Part shown: one piece after another, positions 37,401-51,338 of the stretch
Numbering within the stretch: the first letter of the stretch is position 1
Layout: the number at the start of each line of letters is the position of its first letter
Source: Antedon mediterranea
Lineage: Eukaryota > Echinodermata > Crinoidea > Comatulida > Antedonidae
Assembly (NCBI RefSeq): GCF_964355755.1
Contig: NC_092671.1
Coordinates: 17,271,501 to 17,335,500, forward strand
Direction of reading: 5' to 3'
Length of the DNA: 64,000 nt
Notes under the pieces: generated by a model
What the model saw: only the letters and a program-made list of their open reading frames with translations
Told to the model about the DNA's origin: nothing
Database searches by the model: none
Translations under genes and position numbers: made by a program

Positions 37401-40400
37401 AACCTAATAATTCATGTCTTCTTCCACACTCATCTAGGGTGTCATAAAATATTTAATAATAAATATTTTGTCTGAATCCCTCTAGAGGTACTTGAACCTA
37501 TCTAAATGTGATATGTCTACTTTGCAAAATTGAGTTCATGTCTGTGTTGATGGAAACGTTTCAACTTGTGCGACGAGTCGGCCAAGTAAAATGTTTGTAT
37601 CGCCTGGTCAATTGCTACGCTTTAATGATTCGTAATACTTGTGGCACCGTGTCTCATCTCAAGTGTAACTTGCTGTCTAAGTTTATAACATGGTGATGGC
37701 ATTATTACAAGTTTACTTTAAAATATAAGTAATTTTTAGTTTAAACATAAGGTCCTCTTATCCAGAATTTTAGTATTGTTTTAATAGTATATTTTACTTG
37801 CCAAAATGTGTAATTTTTAATAATTCTCTCATGTTATTATAGATATCAAAGTTTACATATACATAGGAAAGGTTTCACAACATAAATTCAGCATATTATA
37901 ATATATATACTGTACTAGACGTATTTGTTTGACTCTCACAATGACGTGCCATATACACATATGCGCCATTTATCTAGATGCACTTAATTCATCATGGTGC
38001 CTGTTATTGGACGGGTACCTGCTAGTATAATATATAATATAATATTGAATATAGCATTTGTGGTGAAATAACTTGTAGGTGTTGACCCTGTCCTACTAAA
38101 TGCTTGGGTACATCTACATCGCTTCAATACCCTCTTTCCTGGATTTGCGTTATCTTCAGGAAGTATTCACAATTAACCAAAAACCACTCATACCAACAAG
38201 GTTAAATGATTTCAATTCTCCATGTTGTATATCAATTGAAGAAGAAAGCAAAAACATATGTAACATATATAAATGTAGTTCACCATGTAAAAGCCCTATT
38301 TGTGAAATGAATACATTCTAAAATTCTTGCCTACAGTAAAATAATAAAATGTCTAAAAGATACAAGTTAATGTTATTATAGTTTGGTTAATTACCGTTTT
38401 TCCAAGCAGGTTTCCATACGTCAAGTGTGCAGGCACATGGTCTGGTTTGTACCGTAATGATTCTTTGAAAAAATGTTCGGCATTTATTGCATCACCAAGT
38501 TTTGCATATGTTTCACCTGAGTAGAAAAAGAAAACAGTTAGGTCTTTCACATTTGACATAGGTTTTTCGTCAGAAAAACTATCCTCAAATATTTGTTAAT
38601 ATGAAGAGTTGATGTCCTTGTCATAAACTTCCATTTCAAAAGTTCTCGTTACAGACTTAATTAATATCTTTTTGATATCTAATGAAACGTGCCTATTGCT
38701 TTTTAGATCTTTACCCCCAATTACTAACTACTCAAATAAATATTCAAAATTAATTCTCACACTATAATCATATCATTTCAAAGATCCTTAACATTCAATC
38801 TCTCAGGCTTTTATTTTATTACTATCAAGGTTAATACTTTATTTTTAAACAATTTATATGGAGATATGCTCTACTTATCTTCTATTGTACCCAAAAGTCT
38901 CTCTTTGTTTAAATACCATAAAACCAGATTTACTTGAATCTTGAACAATATTTGTTTTTTTATTGTATTGTACAAACTAAAATATGTACCATAGGATGTA
39001 TCAAGATGCTGAAGTACAAAAAAACAAGCTATTTGTTTTTTTTATAAAAAGTGCAAAAACCTTTGAATAATCTTACGCATCATTAAATCTTTGAGCGATA
39101 ATTATTTTCAATTTCAAGTAGAAATATCACGATAGAAATACTGATTCATATTGAATTTTTTAAATAAAAATAATTAATAAAGCTAATAAACAAAGTTTAC
39201 ACAAGTATTATTTACTCTATCCTCAAACCAAAGTAAGGCACTACTAATGTAATATTTGCTTTGCTGGTAATACTAAAAAAATAAGTAGAATCCATTCAAG
39301 TTGATAACGAGTTGTCTATATTTATTATCTTTAAATAAGATATAAACTCATAGTCATATAGAAAAGGCCCCTGGTGATACTGGGTATCATAATATAGGTT
39401 ACAACATAGCAAGTAAATTGCATTGAATATATTACTATTTCTCTATATATCTACAGTCAAGTCATACATAATTTTCTTGGACGCCATCTATCTACCCTAT
39501 ATCATACGGATTCATTTTTGTTTTGTTGCAAATTTGTAAACAATGCACAAGTAGCAGAATGTAGCGTTAAGTATGACTATGACCTAGTTAATGCTTCCAA
39601 CTTTAGCTAAAAGTGTTGAGCAAACGCTACTAAGGGATTCAATCTGCAATTTTCATTGGTAAATTGACTATTATAACGCCCTTGTTGCAGGTAAGCTTTA
39701 TCTTCCCGTTTACGCTAATTTACGCATTTCAATTCTCTCTAGTCCATACTTACCAAGCATGTTAAGCAGGCTCTGAGGCAGGTAATAATCAGGCCGTCTC
39801 TCGAGAGCGGCTGAGAACACATCAATTGCAGCCTAATTAAGCAAATGAAAAGTAAATAAAGGTGAATCAGTTAGAAATGGATATGATAACAATATATAAT
39901 TATATAGGTATTTATATTAAGCGCCTAATTAACTATAATGACAATTGAACAATGCTTAACTGTTTTTCAACTGTTAAAGTATTATTTATTTATACCATGT
40001 GTACTATTTTCTCCATGTTTATATATTCAACAATAATTCAAGGGTATTTAAAGCTATTTTCACAACAATTTATATATAGTACAATACTTATCAAATGCTT
40101 GGTTCATTGGCAAATATAAGTACAATCTTTAAAATAACAACGTGAAAATGAACTACTTCTTCTACTGAAGGCACAAAGTTCAATAATTCAAATATAATCC
40201 CATGCTCGAGTATATTCCCACCCCAAAATTTAGGCTAAGTTCGGATGCAAGACTTTTTTTGTTTTGATTGTTAATGCAATTCTAGTATAACCCCACCCCC
40301 GATTTAGACTAAGTTCTGGCATAAGATTTTGGTAAATCCATCTTAGTACATAATCCAACTCCTTAATTTGAACCAACTTTTATACCCAGGCTCCCTGGGA

Positions 40401-43400
40401 CTGTTATCACTCGATAATTCTTTTTTGGGGATGGGCTACCGCTACTATAGTGTAGTATAGACATTTTATTACACATACAAATAGAGATTTATTTGAGAAA
40501 TATTACCTATATAACACCTATACTATTACTGATAAGAATAAGGCTATGTCTACACTATCAAACTAGTTTGACAAAAAACATGTGATGTGCCCAAATATGG
40601 TAGTAATATGACATCATCATGTCCATACATGGACACACCACATTTTGTTGTCACATAAAATTTGATAGTGTAGACAATGCTTAAGAAGGCAAGGAAACAT
40701 AAACTATTTAACTGAGAATGAAAATATATATGAATAAATACATTCTAAAACCAAAAACGTTTCTAGGATTATACAAGATAATCTAGCAAAGCTCTACACC
40801 ACTGAACTCCAATGATAAATGTGCTTTTGAGCAAAAAGGAATCAAAAGATATAAACTAAATAGCATCCATGACTAGCCAAGGGTGTCTAGAATATTGTAA
40901 TGATACCCAGGCGGTTTGTAGCGACAACAAGCCTTTACTCGATGCTATAATGCTCCAACTGCTTCGCTAAATATTGTAATTAGTGCACATAGATGCGTGA
41001 AAGAATTACTGGTACATGCACCAACGATCGTGTAAGTTCAAGGAATTATTCGTAGATGTTATAATACACCCCTAATTTTAATAAATAATAATAATAATAA
41101 TAGTTCATTCTTATATAGCGCTCTACAAGCAAGCTTCTCTAAGCGCTGAACATTATTACCCCAGTCATTTTATGGATCAAACACGTATGGAAACATACTC
41201 CCATAATGCAGCTAGTAATCAGCGCAAAGTTGTGTCTTGATCTAACCGGGTACCCATTTATAAATAATCCTATACCGAGACCACACTCGGAAAACAAATT
41301 GCCTGATAATAGAGACATTTTGTCCATAGTTTGATTTTGTAAAGTTTTTCACTAAATATATTTATAGCTAAATAATGATGAAGGGTTTCCCAAAAGTTCT
41401 GCTAATTTTCTAGCTGTTTTTTATTTAATTTAATCATTTTGATTTAGCTCCTTGCTTATGTTATTTTGTATTTCCATTAAGATCCAGACACTGATACCAA
41501 AGTATACCATTTTCATTTTGTCATTAATTTGCCCTTAGATTTATAGTTAAATAATTAGTACCTAATCCTATTATTATTATTATTATTATATGGCTGTAAT
41601 TGAACTTTATAATCATTCAGCTAATTTGGAATTAAATTACACTCTACCCCACTAATTCATATTCATTTATTGACTCTACCAACATTTGTTCAATCAATTA
41701 TAAATTCAATGCCATTATCATGTCAAATTCAAATGATTGAGCAAATCCAGAGACGGGGCACCCGGTTGATTTTACATCAACGTCGTCAGGAACAGTCATA
41801 TGAGGGGAGACTAGACACTATCCCATCCACAATCGCTATTAGAGATTGTTATACTGTTCTATTTGTTTGCAATGTTTTACTTTATCATCAAAGATCTATT
41901 ATTTATAATTTACTCATAGTTAATAATCGTCATGATACTCTCACTTTCAAGCATCTTCGCTCCAGTAATGATGTGTCAAAATTTTGCATCCCGACCAGAT
42001 TCACTAGAACTTGGAATTCCATACCCAATGAGATTCGCGATATTTTTGTTAATGGTTCTTTTATTAATTTCAAATTATCTCTAAAGCTATATTTTAAATG
42101 TCGGAGAGAAACTTTTTAAATTTTTAAATGAAATGATATGTCTACTATATTAGTATATATTCTTGTTATTTGTTATTTATGTGTTGGAGAGACACACCTT
42201 ACCGGTGACAGCGTTTTGTTTAATGCTTTTGTCTTTCCTCGGCCTCGTGTCTTGTTTTTCATACATATATATATATATTTCTATGTTTTTTTTTTGTAAT
42301 TATTATTTTATGTTTATTGCCGAAATGAATAAAATAAAATAAAATAAAATAAAAATTCCAGTGTTAGTAATGTTTGATAACAAACTTTTAGATAACACTT
42401 TAGTTTGATAAAACAATTTTGGATAAACACCCTTCACACTCCTCAGAAAGAATATGCAGCATTTTCTCATTAAATAGATTAAGTTACTACATACAATCTT
42501 TTACACAAATCATAATGCTCAAGATACAAGCAAAAATATATATATATATACTTTTTATATAATCTCAAAATGAAATGACCTTCAGTAATAAACTTTTGAC
42601 CATTAAATCATACATTATTTATTCACATATATATTTCTTATGATGAGCAAATTAAGTTTGAAATATAATGGAACTTTAGTCAGAAACATTAAATCAGCTT
42701 CTATGTTTTTTATAGCTACAACCTGCTTACATTAGTGTCTTTTGAGTAGTCTTACGAGATCTATAGTTACACATATGTGTGATAACTCTTGAATATATAT
42801 CACACGTTTGTACGATGAGGATGCAAGTGACAATACTCTCTACACTGTTGCAATCCACTCTATTTACCAATATATATTATTTGTTTCAGACATCAGCTAT
42901 AAAATTTGTTGATAATGTGATAACATTCATACAGGACAGAAAAATAGTGAATCATTACGCATGAGACTATCCGGAATAAAAATTATTTCTTGCTAGAATT
43001 GATTCTGATTTGTAAATTTTGGTCTTTTGCAGAACTTAATGATGAAAAATGGAATTTGTCAATATCCAGAATCAGTCCATGTATACAAATCAATAAAAAT
43101 ACATGAATGGTCAGAAAAGTTTTTCCCTATAACATGAATTATTCTTAAGGAGTTTACTTCAGCTTGCTTTTATAGCCATGAATACAATTTGGAACTAAAG
43201 CTTCCAAAAAAAAGGTTAGAAAAAACATTATATGGTAAAACCCCTCTCCTTTAAGACATCAATATTCAGGAAACACACTATTAAAGGAGACACCATATTA
43301 AGGGGACACGTTCTTATGAAATGAACGAAGGGCAATACAAGTTTTAATACTACAGCCAACCCTTATTCATGTACTATGGAGATGTAGCTTGGTGGTTAAC

Positions 43401-46400
43401 ATGCTTGCCTTCCAATCCCAAGATCCAGGGTTTAATCCTGACCTAGTGCCAGGGTTGTAACTAACAACTCTTTCAATTCCACTCTCTAAGCCTCAATTCA
43501 GACGTAGTTTATAAGCACGATAAATTATAAAATAGGTTATCCATCCTGTAATTGGCAAGGTTGTGCTCGGAACACTTTGTTGGGTCCCGAAATTATCCAT
43601 TTAATTAGGTTCTACTGCAATACAGATATGTAAATAAATATATATTGAAATTTCTTACGTCATATTTTGCCTGGTCATGTAACAATTTTCCCAAGTTAAA
43701 CATCGCTGACATGACAGCGTTCATATGGCTTCTTGGATCCTTTAGCCCTTTGCTGTCTATTGCAATAGCACGACGATATTCCTCTTCAGCATCATCAAAC
43801 TTCTCAAGTGTTGCAAACACCATTCCCAGATTCAAATATGCACCTATGTATGGAATTATTCATAGTTAGCTCCAGTTTTTCCAACATTTTCCTTGGTTGT
43901 TTAAAAAAGGAAATGCATACAATAGTAAATAAAGCACCAAGATATCTGCCTTAGGTTGAACCAAATGTAGTTTAGAGCTCCGTCTACACTATCCAACTAG
44001 TTTGACAAAAAAAGTGTGATGTCCAAATATGTAGTGATATGCCCAAATATGGTAGTAATATGACATCATCTCCATATATGGGCACATCACATTTCATTGT
44101 CACACAAAGTTTGATAGTGTAGACAGAGCTTAAAACCTAAATTCCGGTCATTTTGATACATGTGTATGGATGTGTGCAGTAGGAAAAATTGTATAAAGCT
44201 CTGTCTACACTATCAAACTAGTTTGACAAAAAAAAGTATGATATGCCCAAATATGGTAGTGATATGACATCATCATGTCCATATATGGGCATGTCACAAT
44301 TTTTTTATTACATACAGTTTGATATACTTCTCTATTATGGTTTTACCACCTTGTGTTTCAAAGACTGGGGAATATGTTCAAAGGCCATGATTTTTGGGAA
44401 ACAAACATATGCCATAGAACGCCATGCTAATTAATTAATGTGCATTTACTACATTTCACCTACAAGTATTAAAATATGGCCATTTCCCCATATTTTATTT
44501 CAATTGTACAGTTTATCCACAGAGTATAGCTAAAGGCAAAAACTTAAAATATGCTACACACTCATGTTTGAATAAACCTTGTAAATTTAAAATCAGAATA
44601 CATAGATAAAATGTTTTAAAATTCATTGACATGAATTTTTAGATATATCTGTAGAGAATTGTACATTTTTGATATTATGTAAACTTTATGAGACAGTATT
44701 TTATCCATCAATAACTTTGTTATATTTTCAACTCAATGATTTAGCTGCCCTTACATGTCTATACACAGGCTTAGGTACAGAATAATCACAAGGTAACTGT
44801 TAAATAAATTATAAACTCAGGACTGGTAGCCAAGTGAAGACAGAAAGACCCATGTTCAAATCTCAAAAACAACTTCCAATACACTGAGCTGTAAATAGAG
44901 TTGAAACATACTAAGGAGGAAAGAAACTAGTCACCCTCCATATAATGCTGAGAAACATGCTAACAGCTCATTCCACTAGGTTCCGAATGGTAAAAAGGTA
45001 AACAAATTAACCAAAATCTCATTTTAATAAATAACTTTTCCAACATGAGAGAAATACAACAAAGCACCATATTTAATACACTTGGTTTTTTCTTATTTGA
45101 GTAGTCGCGCTATCTAGGCTTACAGATGAGTTACAAATGAATTTAAGCTTAACTAAATACAGTGCTTATTTGATCATATAGAATACACTTAGAACTGGAA
45201 GTTTATTCAATTGTAACATAAACATCCAAATGAGATAAATATTGAGGCAGATTTTCCAAAAAGGGGCACTTCCATAGATATACTAGATCATTAACTGTAA
45301 AGACACAAAGTGATTCCAAGGGAGAGGGACCACTCAAGATGGCCGCTGTAGTTCAATTATTATTTACAGTCATATATAAATAAAACACATAAATCAGAAC
45401 ACATGTTTTTTTTAACGCACAGTGAACCTTTCATAGAAATACAGTAATGATATTGTTAATTGTAATGAAAGAAATATAATTTCTTGGTAAACTACCTGGC
45501 GTTTTTGCATACGAGAATTATTCTCGCATTTATACACTCTACATACTTGTAACACAGGCATAGTGTGTGACTGTGTAGGGGAAAATAACTAGCGATATGA
45601 AATGGTAGAATCCAGCCGCCATTTTGTCTGGTCCTCTTCTCCATGAAGAATCACTTTTTAAAACTGCAATAACATTGGAGACTGCCCTCTAGCCAATCAT
45701 TATATGAACTCTTTGGGCATTACATAAATACCTACAGTAGGCACATACTTGAGAACCATATGAAAATAAAGTGCATTTAAACATGAAGGAATTTCTCCGT
45801 GATTCAAATGAGAAGCATGGGGCTCTAGGATGCATATTTTAGAAAAGCACATTCAAAGGAAATTTTTTTTCAAAAAATATTTCTTGTTTATTCAATGTAT
45901 ACTCACTTGCAAGTCTTGGACGACATCTTATGGCCATGCGATAACTATGTATTGCTTCTTGATATCTCTCACTTTCTTGTAACAATATTCCTCTATTCCA
46001 AAAAAAAATTTATATAAATCATTAAAAATTAACTTTTTATCGGCAGTAGAGTTTATAAATATTTTGTTTATTTTTCAATTTCTGAATACTTTCCTCAAAA
46101 TATAATAATATTTTGCCAAATATAAAAATGTCATCCAAAACTAAACAAAAATAAGATACACTTGACTAAAAAATGGAAGAGTGGAAGTTGAAAGCATTCC
46201 AACCTGAACGCTACTATGCAGATATCATTTACATGTTTAATATCAGAAAGATCACTGTACTATTACATCTATGTAATTGTAATAATTACCATTCCAATAC
46301 AACATCACTTAGTATTATTATTGTTAATGATTACTTTGATGACAACATAACTGCAAGTACAGAATATCAGCCTGAAGAAACGTGTTGGGTGAACCAAACG

Positions 46401-49018
46401 CTTGACCAATCAAGTCTCACCAATCTATCTCACAAATTCATATTTCCCAGCCCACAAAACATAATTATTATGTTTCTTACAATACAAAAAAAATCAATAA
46501 TGTTTAATAAAGTTTGCTTAGGCCATTAATTACGATAACAGTAATGTGTAGTGAGAAAAGGTTTTGCACTAATAATTGTGCGAAAATTAATGAATACAAA
46601 ACAGGGTAAGCTTGTAGCTGCGGGGTAATTTAAAAAGTGCTAATTTGGTACACATGTAATTTGATTTTGCAATTAATTTGAATCTAATTAACATGTTTAA
46701 AACATTACTGCATGAAATAGGACATTTCTATGAATATGGAATGAAAATTCCTAGTGAAGATTAGTTTTTTTTTTACCCCATTAACAATCAATGTTTAATT
46801 ATGTATTTACGGCTCGTTAACGTTACAAAATTTGGTCCATCGATTCTAATGGCAAAGTACTTTTTCTAAATCTCTTTTTTTTTCTTAATCAAATTGTTAA
46901 ACATTGATATAGAACTTTGCAATTTGCATTTCAACAATATATAAAAATCCCAGGAGAAAAATAGGTACCTTTATTGAAGTGGGGGTAAAATAAGCCCTAG
47001 AGATCTAGTTTATATGTATTTTTATAATTATGTGTTAGAGGTTGGAAATTGAAATTGTACTTTAGGGAGTATTAATAATTTCAAATTGCCATACAAGTAA
47101 TAAGGCAACATAAACATATTGCCTGTAACATAAGTTGATGATGAAAATGCAATAGCAAACAGACTTCCTGTATAAAGTTCCAGATTTTCTTAATAATTTT
47201 CTTCCTTGAAAATATAATATATAATAGACTATGTTCCTAAGTCTTTGTACGCAACTGCCTCCTAAACCAATGGGGTCGATGCTTACTTCGTTTGTGCTGG
47301 CCACTTTCTAATTTGACTATGTTATGTTTCTTTGAAATGTGCATTCAGAAATTATTGGCCATATTAATACGTCAAACAATCCATCTGCAATTTATTTATT
47401 AAATCAGTGTTGTTTTCAAATTTGGCATGGTTACAGGAGTTATCACAACACTGATTTAGGTTTTTAATAATGCTATTCTCTATATGGCACAATGCAGTAC
47501 AATGAATATCCATCAGGACAAAACTCATTTTCAGAGATCACATATATCGTACAAAAAAATAAAATAAGTGATTTGAACCTATTACTATTCTGAACTTATT
47601 AAATTAATAATTATTATTAATAATTAACTCACAAGTTATAGTGTACATCTGCCATGTTACTTCTAAATGAGAGGGCACTTCTGTATGCATTTTCTGCTTC
47701 TTTTAACCTTCCCTTACTTTTTAAAATGTTGGCTAGATTTCCATATGCTAAAAATAAAAAAACATATAGCAATCAAAAATTTCTATGATATTGACCATCT
47801 GATAAAAAATGTCAAGAAACAACTGAAAAAAGTATTTTACTTTAAAATGTCAACAACCTTGATTTTATATAAATTAATATTAGATTGGATTTTATAATAA
47901 ATTGCCTCCTTCACTATATTTGGCGTCTCTTTTATGCGATTATTACAATAATTGCAATAGACATATGGTTTTCATTACACAATATGGCTGGAGCTATATA
48001 ATGTATTAAAATAAACTTTATAATGCAACAAACCAGCTTGCATAATAATATATTCTTTTAATTAGTCTTTCAAAATATACAGATATATGTTGAGCAAAAT
48101 GATTATTTTACCTTTTGCTGGATTAATATCAATTCCTGATCTATAGAGGGCCTCCTCATTATGCCAATCCCGGTTTCGTATTATTGTTCGAAAGCCAAAT
48201 AGTACCAAAATAAAGATGGATGCTAAAACAATCAACTTTTTTCCTGTTTCTTGGTTTCGTTTCCAGAGTTGATAAGAACCTTCGGCGACCAATAGACAAA
48301 GTCCCATGCTTGGAATGTACAAAATTCGTTCGGCAACGACAAATCCAACGTAGAAAAATAAATTTGTTGCAGGAAGAAACGGAAAGACTAGTAGTGATAA
48401 ACCGATTAGCATCACGTTTAACGATCTACGCTCTTCGTTTTTTATATAAATTTTTTCTGATGAAAATATATCTAAGAATGATAAAGCACCAATTTCTTGA
48501 TTTAACCGATAAGGCGAACATCGTTTGCGCAAAGCAATTTCTCCTTTATAATGCCCATTACCCTTTGAATCATAATGATGATTATTTTTATGACCGTTAG
48601 AAAGTTTTAAATGTACTTTATTAAAAGATTCAGATTGCTTGTGAATAGAAATTGGAGATGACGGTTGTTGCAACGCATCAAGTCCATGTACACAATATAT
48701 TACAGTGTAAACAAGTATTATATACATAGAAACCGTAGCCATATTGCGTATGTCTAGAAGCGACGTAATCAAAGGTACAGCTTCCATCGACCAATCAAAG
48801 CTCAGTTTGTACGGGCATAGCATGAGCCATATATTAAACGCAGGAAGATAGTGGAAAGTCAATGATCTTGTTAGAGAACTATTTGAATCAGAGGCAGGAT
48901 TGTCGGACGGAGAGAACTCTGGTGTTGTGTTTCCCATCAGATATAAACGAAGACTGATGAGAATAATGCCGCATGTGATCTGTGACATCATACCTTGTTG
49001 AAGATGTTTAGAACCATT
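34487..49018 (-). CDS. TMTC2: Transmembrane O-mannosyltransferase targeting cadherins 2, C-terminal nine exons (partial)
   Basis: ER membrane protein of the TMTC family, which O-mannosylates cadherin domains (family knowledge). Exons, 5' to 3': 48112-49018, 47633-47747, 45907-45992, 43659-43843, 39754-39832, 38395-38516, 37185-37266, 36462-36640, 34487-34675. Phases join to 647 residues and a TAA stop; human TMTC2 is 836 residues, so about 190-240 N-terminal residues are missing. The 907-bp exon encodes the DUF1736 region (LYLMGN, SDNPASDSNSSLTRSLTF, LCPYKLSFDWSMEAVPL), then several membrane spans including PATNLFFYVGFVVAERILYI, and the NEEALYRSGIDINPAKG segment before the TPRs. The other exons are TPR repeats, ending LHLNGKLEEAESVYLKALQL and KPDDQITMQNLRKL, which fits TMTC2 rather than TMTC1, 3 or 4. 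I found no upstream exon in 49019-64000, so the rest of the gene is probably beyond the right edge behind an intron of at least 15 kb. Confidence 0.93.
35319..35465. mobile_element. Family A MITE, copy 5
   Basis: AAGCTCTGTCTACACTATGA and TTTGATAATGTAGACAGTGC ends with TA on both sides. In the last TMTC2 intron. Confidence 0.85.
38517..39753. other. TMTC2 intron
   Basis: A 1.2 kb AT-rich intron between exons 39754-39832 and 38395-38516, with no repeat or gene that I recognise. Confidence 0.6.
40541..40681. mobile_element. Family A MITE, copy 6
   Basis: AGGCTATGTCTACACTATCA and TTTGATAGTGTAGACAATGC ends, TA on both sides. In a TMTC2 intron. Confidence 0.85.
41095..41330 (-). repeat. Dispersed SINE/LINE-type repeat
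   Basis: (AAT)n, then TTCTTATATAGCGCTCTACA and, further in, TTGATCTAACCGGGTACCCA, a combination typical of short interspersed repeats with a microsatellite tail, read on the minus strand. Confidence 0.5.
41640..42355 (+). pseudogene. 5'-truncated non-LTR retrotransposon, reverse transcriptase C-terminus
   Basis: An open frame at 41670-42119 (149 residues) contains MIEQIQRRGTRLI, an arginine-rich stretch, and FCIPTRFTRTWNSIPNEIRD, the pattern seen at the C-terminus of LINE reverse transcriptases (IQRRATRLI ... RT..WNSLP..IR). About 200 bp of 3' sequence follow, then an (AAAAT)n tail at 42327-42355. It sits in a TMTC2 intron in the opposite orientation. The endonuclease and catalytic RT motifs are missing, so this is a dead-on-arrival insertion. 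Confidence 0.75.
43377..43600 (+). repeat. tRNA-derived SINE, second copy
   Basis: TAGCTTGGTGGTTAACATGC and CCAGGGTTTAATCCTGACC match the minus-strand copy at 1165-1290, including CACTAGGTC/GACCTAGTG and the TTTCAATTCCACTC stretch. The B box has lost a base relative to consensus. Confidence 0.7.
43975..44130. mobile_element. Family A MITE, copy 7
   Basis: GAGCTCCGTCTACACTATCC and TTTGATAGTGTAGACAGAGC ends, TA on both sides. In the TMTC2 intron between exons 43659-43843 and 45907-45992. Confidence 0.85.
44196..44333. mobile_element. Family A MITE, copy 8, right end truncated
   Basis: AAGCTCTGTCTACACTATCA at the left; the right side stops at ACAGTTTGATATAC, so the outer right repeat is lost. 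It lies 66 bp from copy 7 in the same orientation. Confidence 0.8.
44815..44995 (+). repeat. Probable SINE in a TMTC2 intron
   Basis: TGGTAGCCAAGTGAAGAC resembles an A box and TGTTCAAATCTC a B box, followed by a body with CCTCCATATAATGCTGAGAA. Confidence 0.4.
45307..45659. mobile_element. Imperfect terminal-inverted-repeat element in a TMTC2 intron
   Basis: The left AAGTGATTC...GAGAGGGACCACTCAAGATGGC is complemented by the right GCCATTTTGTCTGGTCCTC...GAATCACTT. No clear target duplication. The middle is AT-rich and noncoding. Confidence 0.55.
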
Positions 49019-49174
49019 CTAGAAAAATTACAAAAATAAACAATTAATGATTATTTTGACAAATTATTTTTTGATAAAATTTACTTTATTAATTTATTCA
49101 CTTTGGATTTGTGAATCAAAATTGTTACACAACCTAAAATTGTCAAAAGTTCTAGATAAAATAATAAATAATAA

Positions 49175-50644
49175 CTAGATTTAATTCGTCACTATGACGA
49201 ATTATAGGTTATATGCATTGATTATTAAAATAAAGATAATTTATTTTTAAAAGATATTTTGATTCATTGATTTTCTCAGATTCTTTAAATAATATATAAT
49301 ATATGATAGGACCTTGCTAACGCGAATACAATAGCCGGTATCACAATCCGATCAAAGATCCCTCTGCGTATAATGTCATAAACCACATTTGCTGTTACAT
49401 AATAATAAAGACATAAGTTATTTTTTATCTAGATTTCATTATAAATCATGTGTATAATATATACACTAAGAAATAAATTTGAACAAACAATACGGATAAT
49501 AAAAAAAAAAATTTATTTCGTTTCCCAAGGTGAGACTCGATCTCGGTACCTTGAGTGCCATAGACACGAGCACACACCACCGAGCCATACACAACTGACT
49601 AAAAATTGTAGAAAAATTCCTCCGTGTATTTACTATGCAGTAACCACTTTGGTGCAGATAGATTATTACATACCGCAATGAATTATAATTTTTTACTATG
49701 ATGACATCTCTAAAAATGTACAAAAATGATGCACTGTCAAACTATATACTTTTAACTTTAATATATGAACTTTTGAAGGAAGAAAGTTAATGTTAAGTTT
49801 GTTATTTTGGCCTAAGAAAATGTCATAATTTGTTTGATTGTCGAAATGAATTTTTTTAAATTTAATATGCAATTAATTATGGCTTAATCAACTTTTGTTC
49901 CCTTAGTTTAATAATAAATCATACATAAGATACATACACTTCAAGAAAATTAAATAAAAAATATGTGTTCCCGAGCATTCTGACGATCTATATTAATTTT
50001 AAAATTTAGCATATTTTCACCATTTTGTTAACTTACACGTGCGTAGCCTGTCACTTTTGACGTGCTCGTATAAGGCAATTACGCGTTGAAAAGTGAATAA
50101 AATATGATGATATTATTAAAGAAAGGTTGTACAACCGAAATCGGACAAAAAGAGTGCGCATTAACGTATAACGCGCAGTGCGCATGCAAAAATCTGCGCA
50201 CTCATGGCAATTTTTTAAACGCTTAAAATTGCCTGAAACGTACTCTAATTTCATCGAAAATAAATTTTGACAATTTTGAACATTTTAAGCGCGCGTACGC
50301 AAGCGTTATATGCGCTACGCACGTAATTGTATTGCCATATGATGAAATATGACCTGAAATTTATGAGTACCAAATTTTGTTTAATTGTGATTCATGCTTG
50401 TGAAGATATGATTACAAACGTGATTTCGTAAAATCGCGCGTAGACCGCGTAATTTTTGATTACGCATCGTGAAAATATAACCACATCGATTCCTGGCCAT
50501 AAGGAATATACTCTGAAAAATTGACTTAGATAGATGAAACTGATATCAAGATAATTCACGGACAAAATAGTGCTAAGGAAAGAATAAATAAATAAAGATT
50601 TTGACAGAATCAAGAGGTTATATGCATGATAATGCATATAACCT
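49175..50644 (+). mobile_element. Solitary diverged relative of the terminal-hairpin element
   Basis: Starts CTAGATTT with a 5' hairpin AATTCGTCA / TGACGAATT (49183-49203), then AGGTTATATGCAT at 49206. It ends with a perfect 13-bp hairpin, AGGTTATATGCAT-GATA-ATGCATATAACCT (50615-50644), preceded by CAAG as in the array. Internal motifs GACGTGCTCGTAT, TGCGCATGC and AAAATCGCGCGTA occur in the same order as in the array units. Flanks are AATAATAA-like on both sides. A tRNA-type SINE is nested inside. Confidence 0.7.
49517..49603 (-). repeat. tRNA-derived SINE head nested in the hairpin element
   Basis: On the minus strand ATGGCTCGGTGGTGTG resembles a pol III A box and GAGATCGAGTCTC a B box, about 30 bp apart. 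The flanks do not form an acceptor stem, so this is not a functional tRNA gene. Confidence 0.45.
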
Positions 50645-51338
50645 AATAATAATATAAAAACAAGAAAATGTAAATATAAAAATAAAACAATAAATAGTAC
50701 ATGGCATTTTTATTACACTGCACGCATTATATAGTATACTATTCCTAGTGAACTATAGTAAATGAAATAAGCAGGAAGGCTATAATGAAATGAATAGTCA
50801 TCAAGAATAAATAGCATCCCAAAGGACTTGTAATAATACCCTTTTTTATTGAATAACTTTTCAGATCATTTCAAAAGCCATAAAAATGATAAATCTCTCT
50901 CCATAGAACGTTGTAGAGAATTAAGTAAATGCATAGATAAAGATTCATTGTGAAAATTTATCAGTTAAATCAATTTATCTCTCGCGAGTTTTATTGTTTA
51001 GTTAATTCATTGATGTTTGGAAAATTACAAATAATTCATTGTTTTTGTCACTGAGGGTAAAACAGCATGGTTTTGACAACCTGGTTTAGTTCATGTGAGT
51101 GAAAATATGTACAGTATACATTAATAATGAATTTATAAAAAGATATCCAAAATTGATGTCATAGATTTTTACATCATTTATAAACGTTATAACTGCAAAT
51201 ACTTCATTTTTCTTGTCAAGTAGACTCAATAGCCTTTTTAGTGATCATAAAAATGAATTCCAATTTGTGTAGACCCAACAATGATTTATTATAATAAACA
51301 AATAACAAGACAAAGCTAATTATATGTTCATTCTTAAA

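Noticed and set aside
41670-42119. Host gene encoding a 149-residue protein
   Set aside because: The sequence matches the C-terminal pattern of LINE reverse transcriptases and is followed by an (AAAAT)n retrotransposon tail.
49175-50644. Canonical Helitron
   Set aside because: Helitrons start with TC and end with CTRR about ten bases after the hairpin. Here the hairpin is essentially the 3' terminus, so only a broader rolling-circle-like class is suggested.
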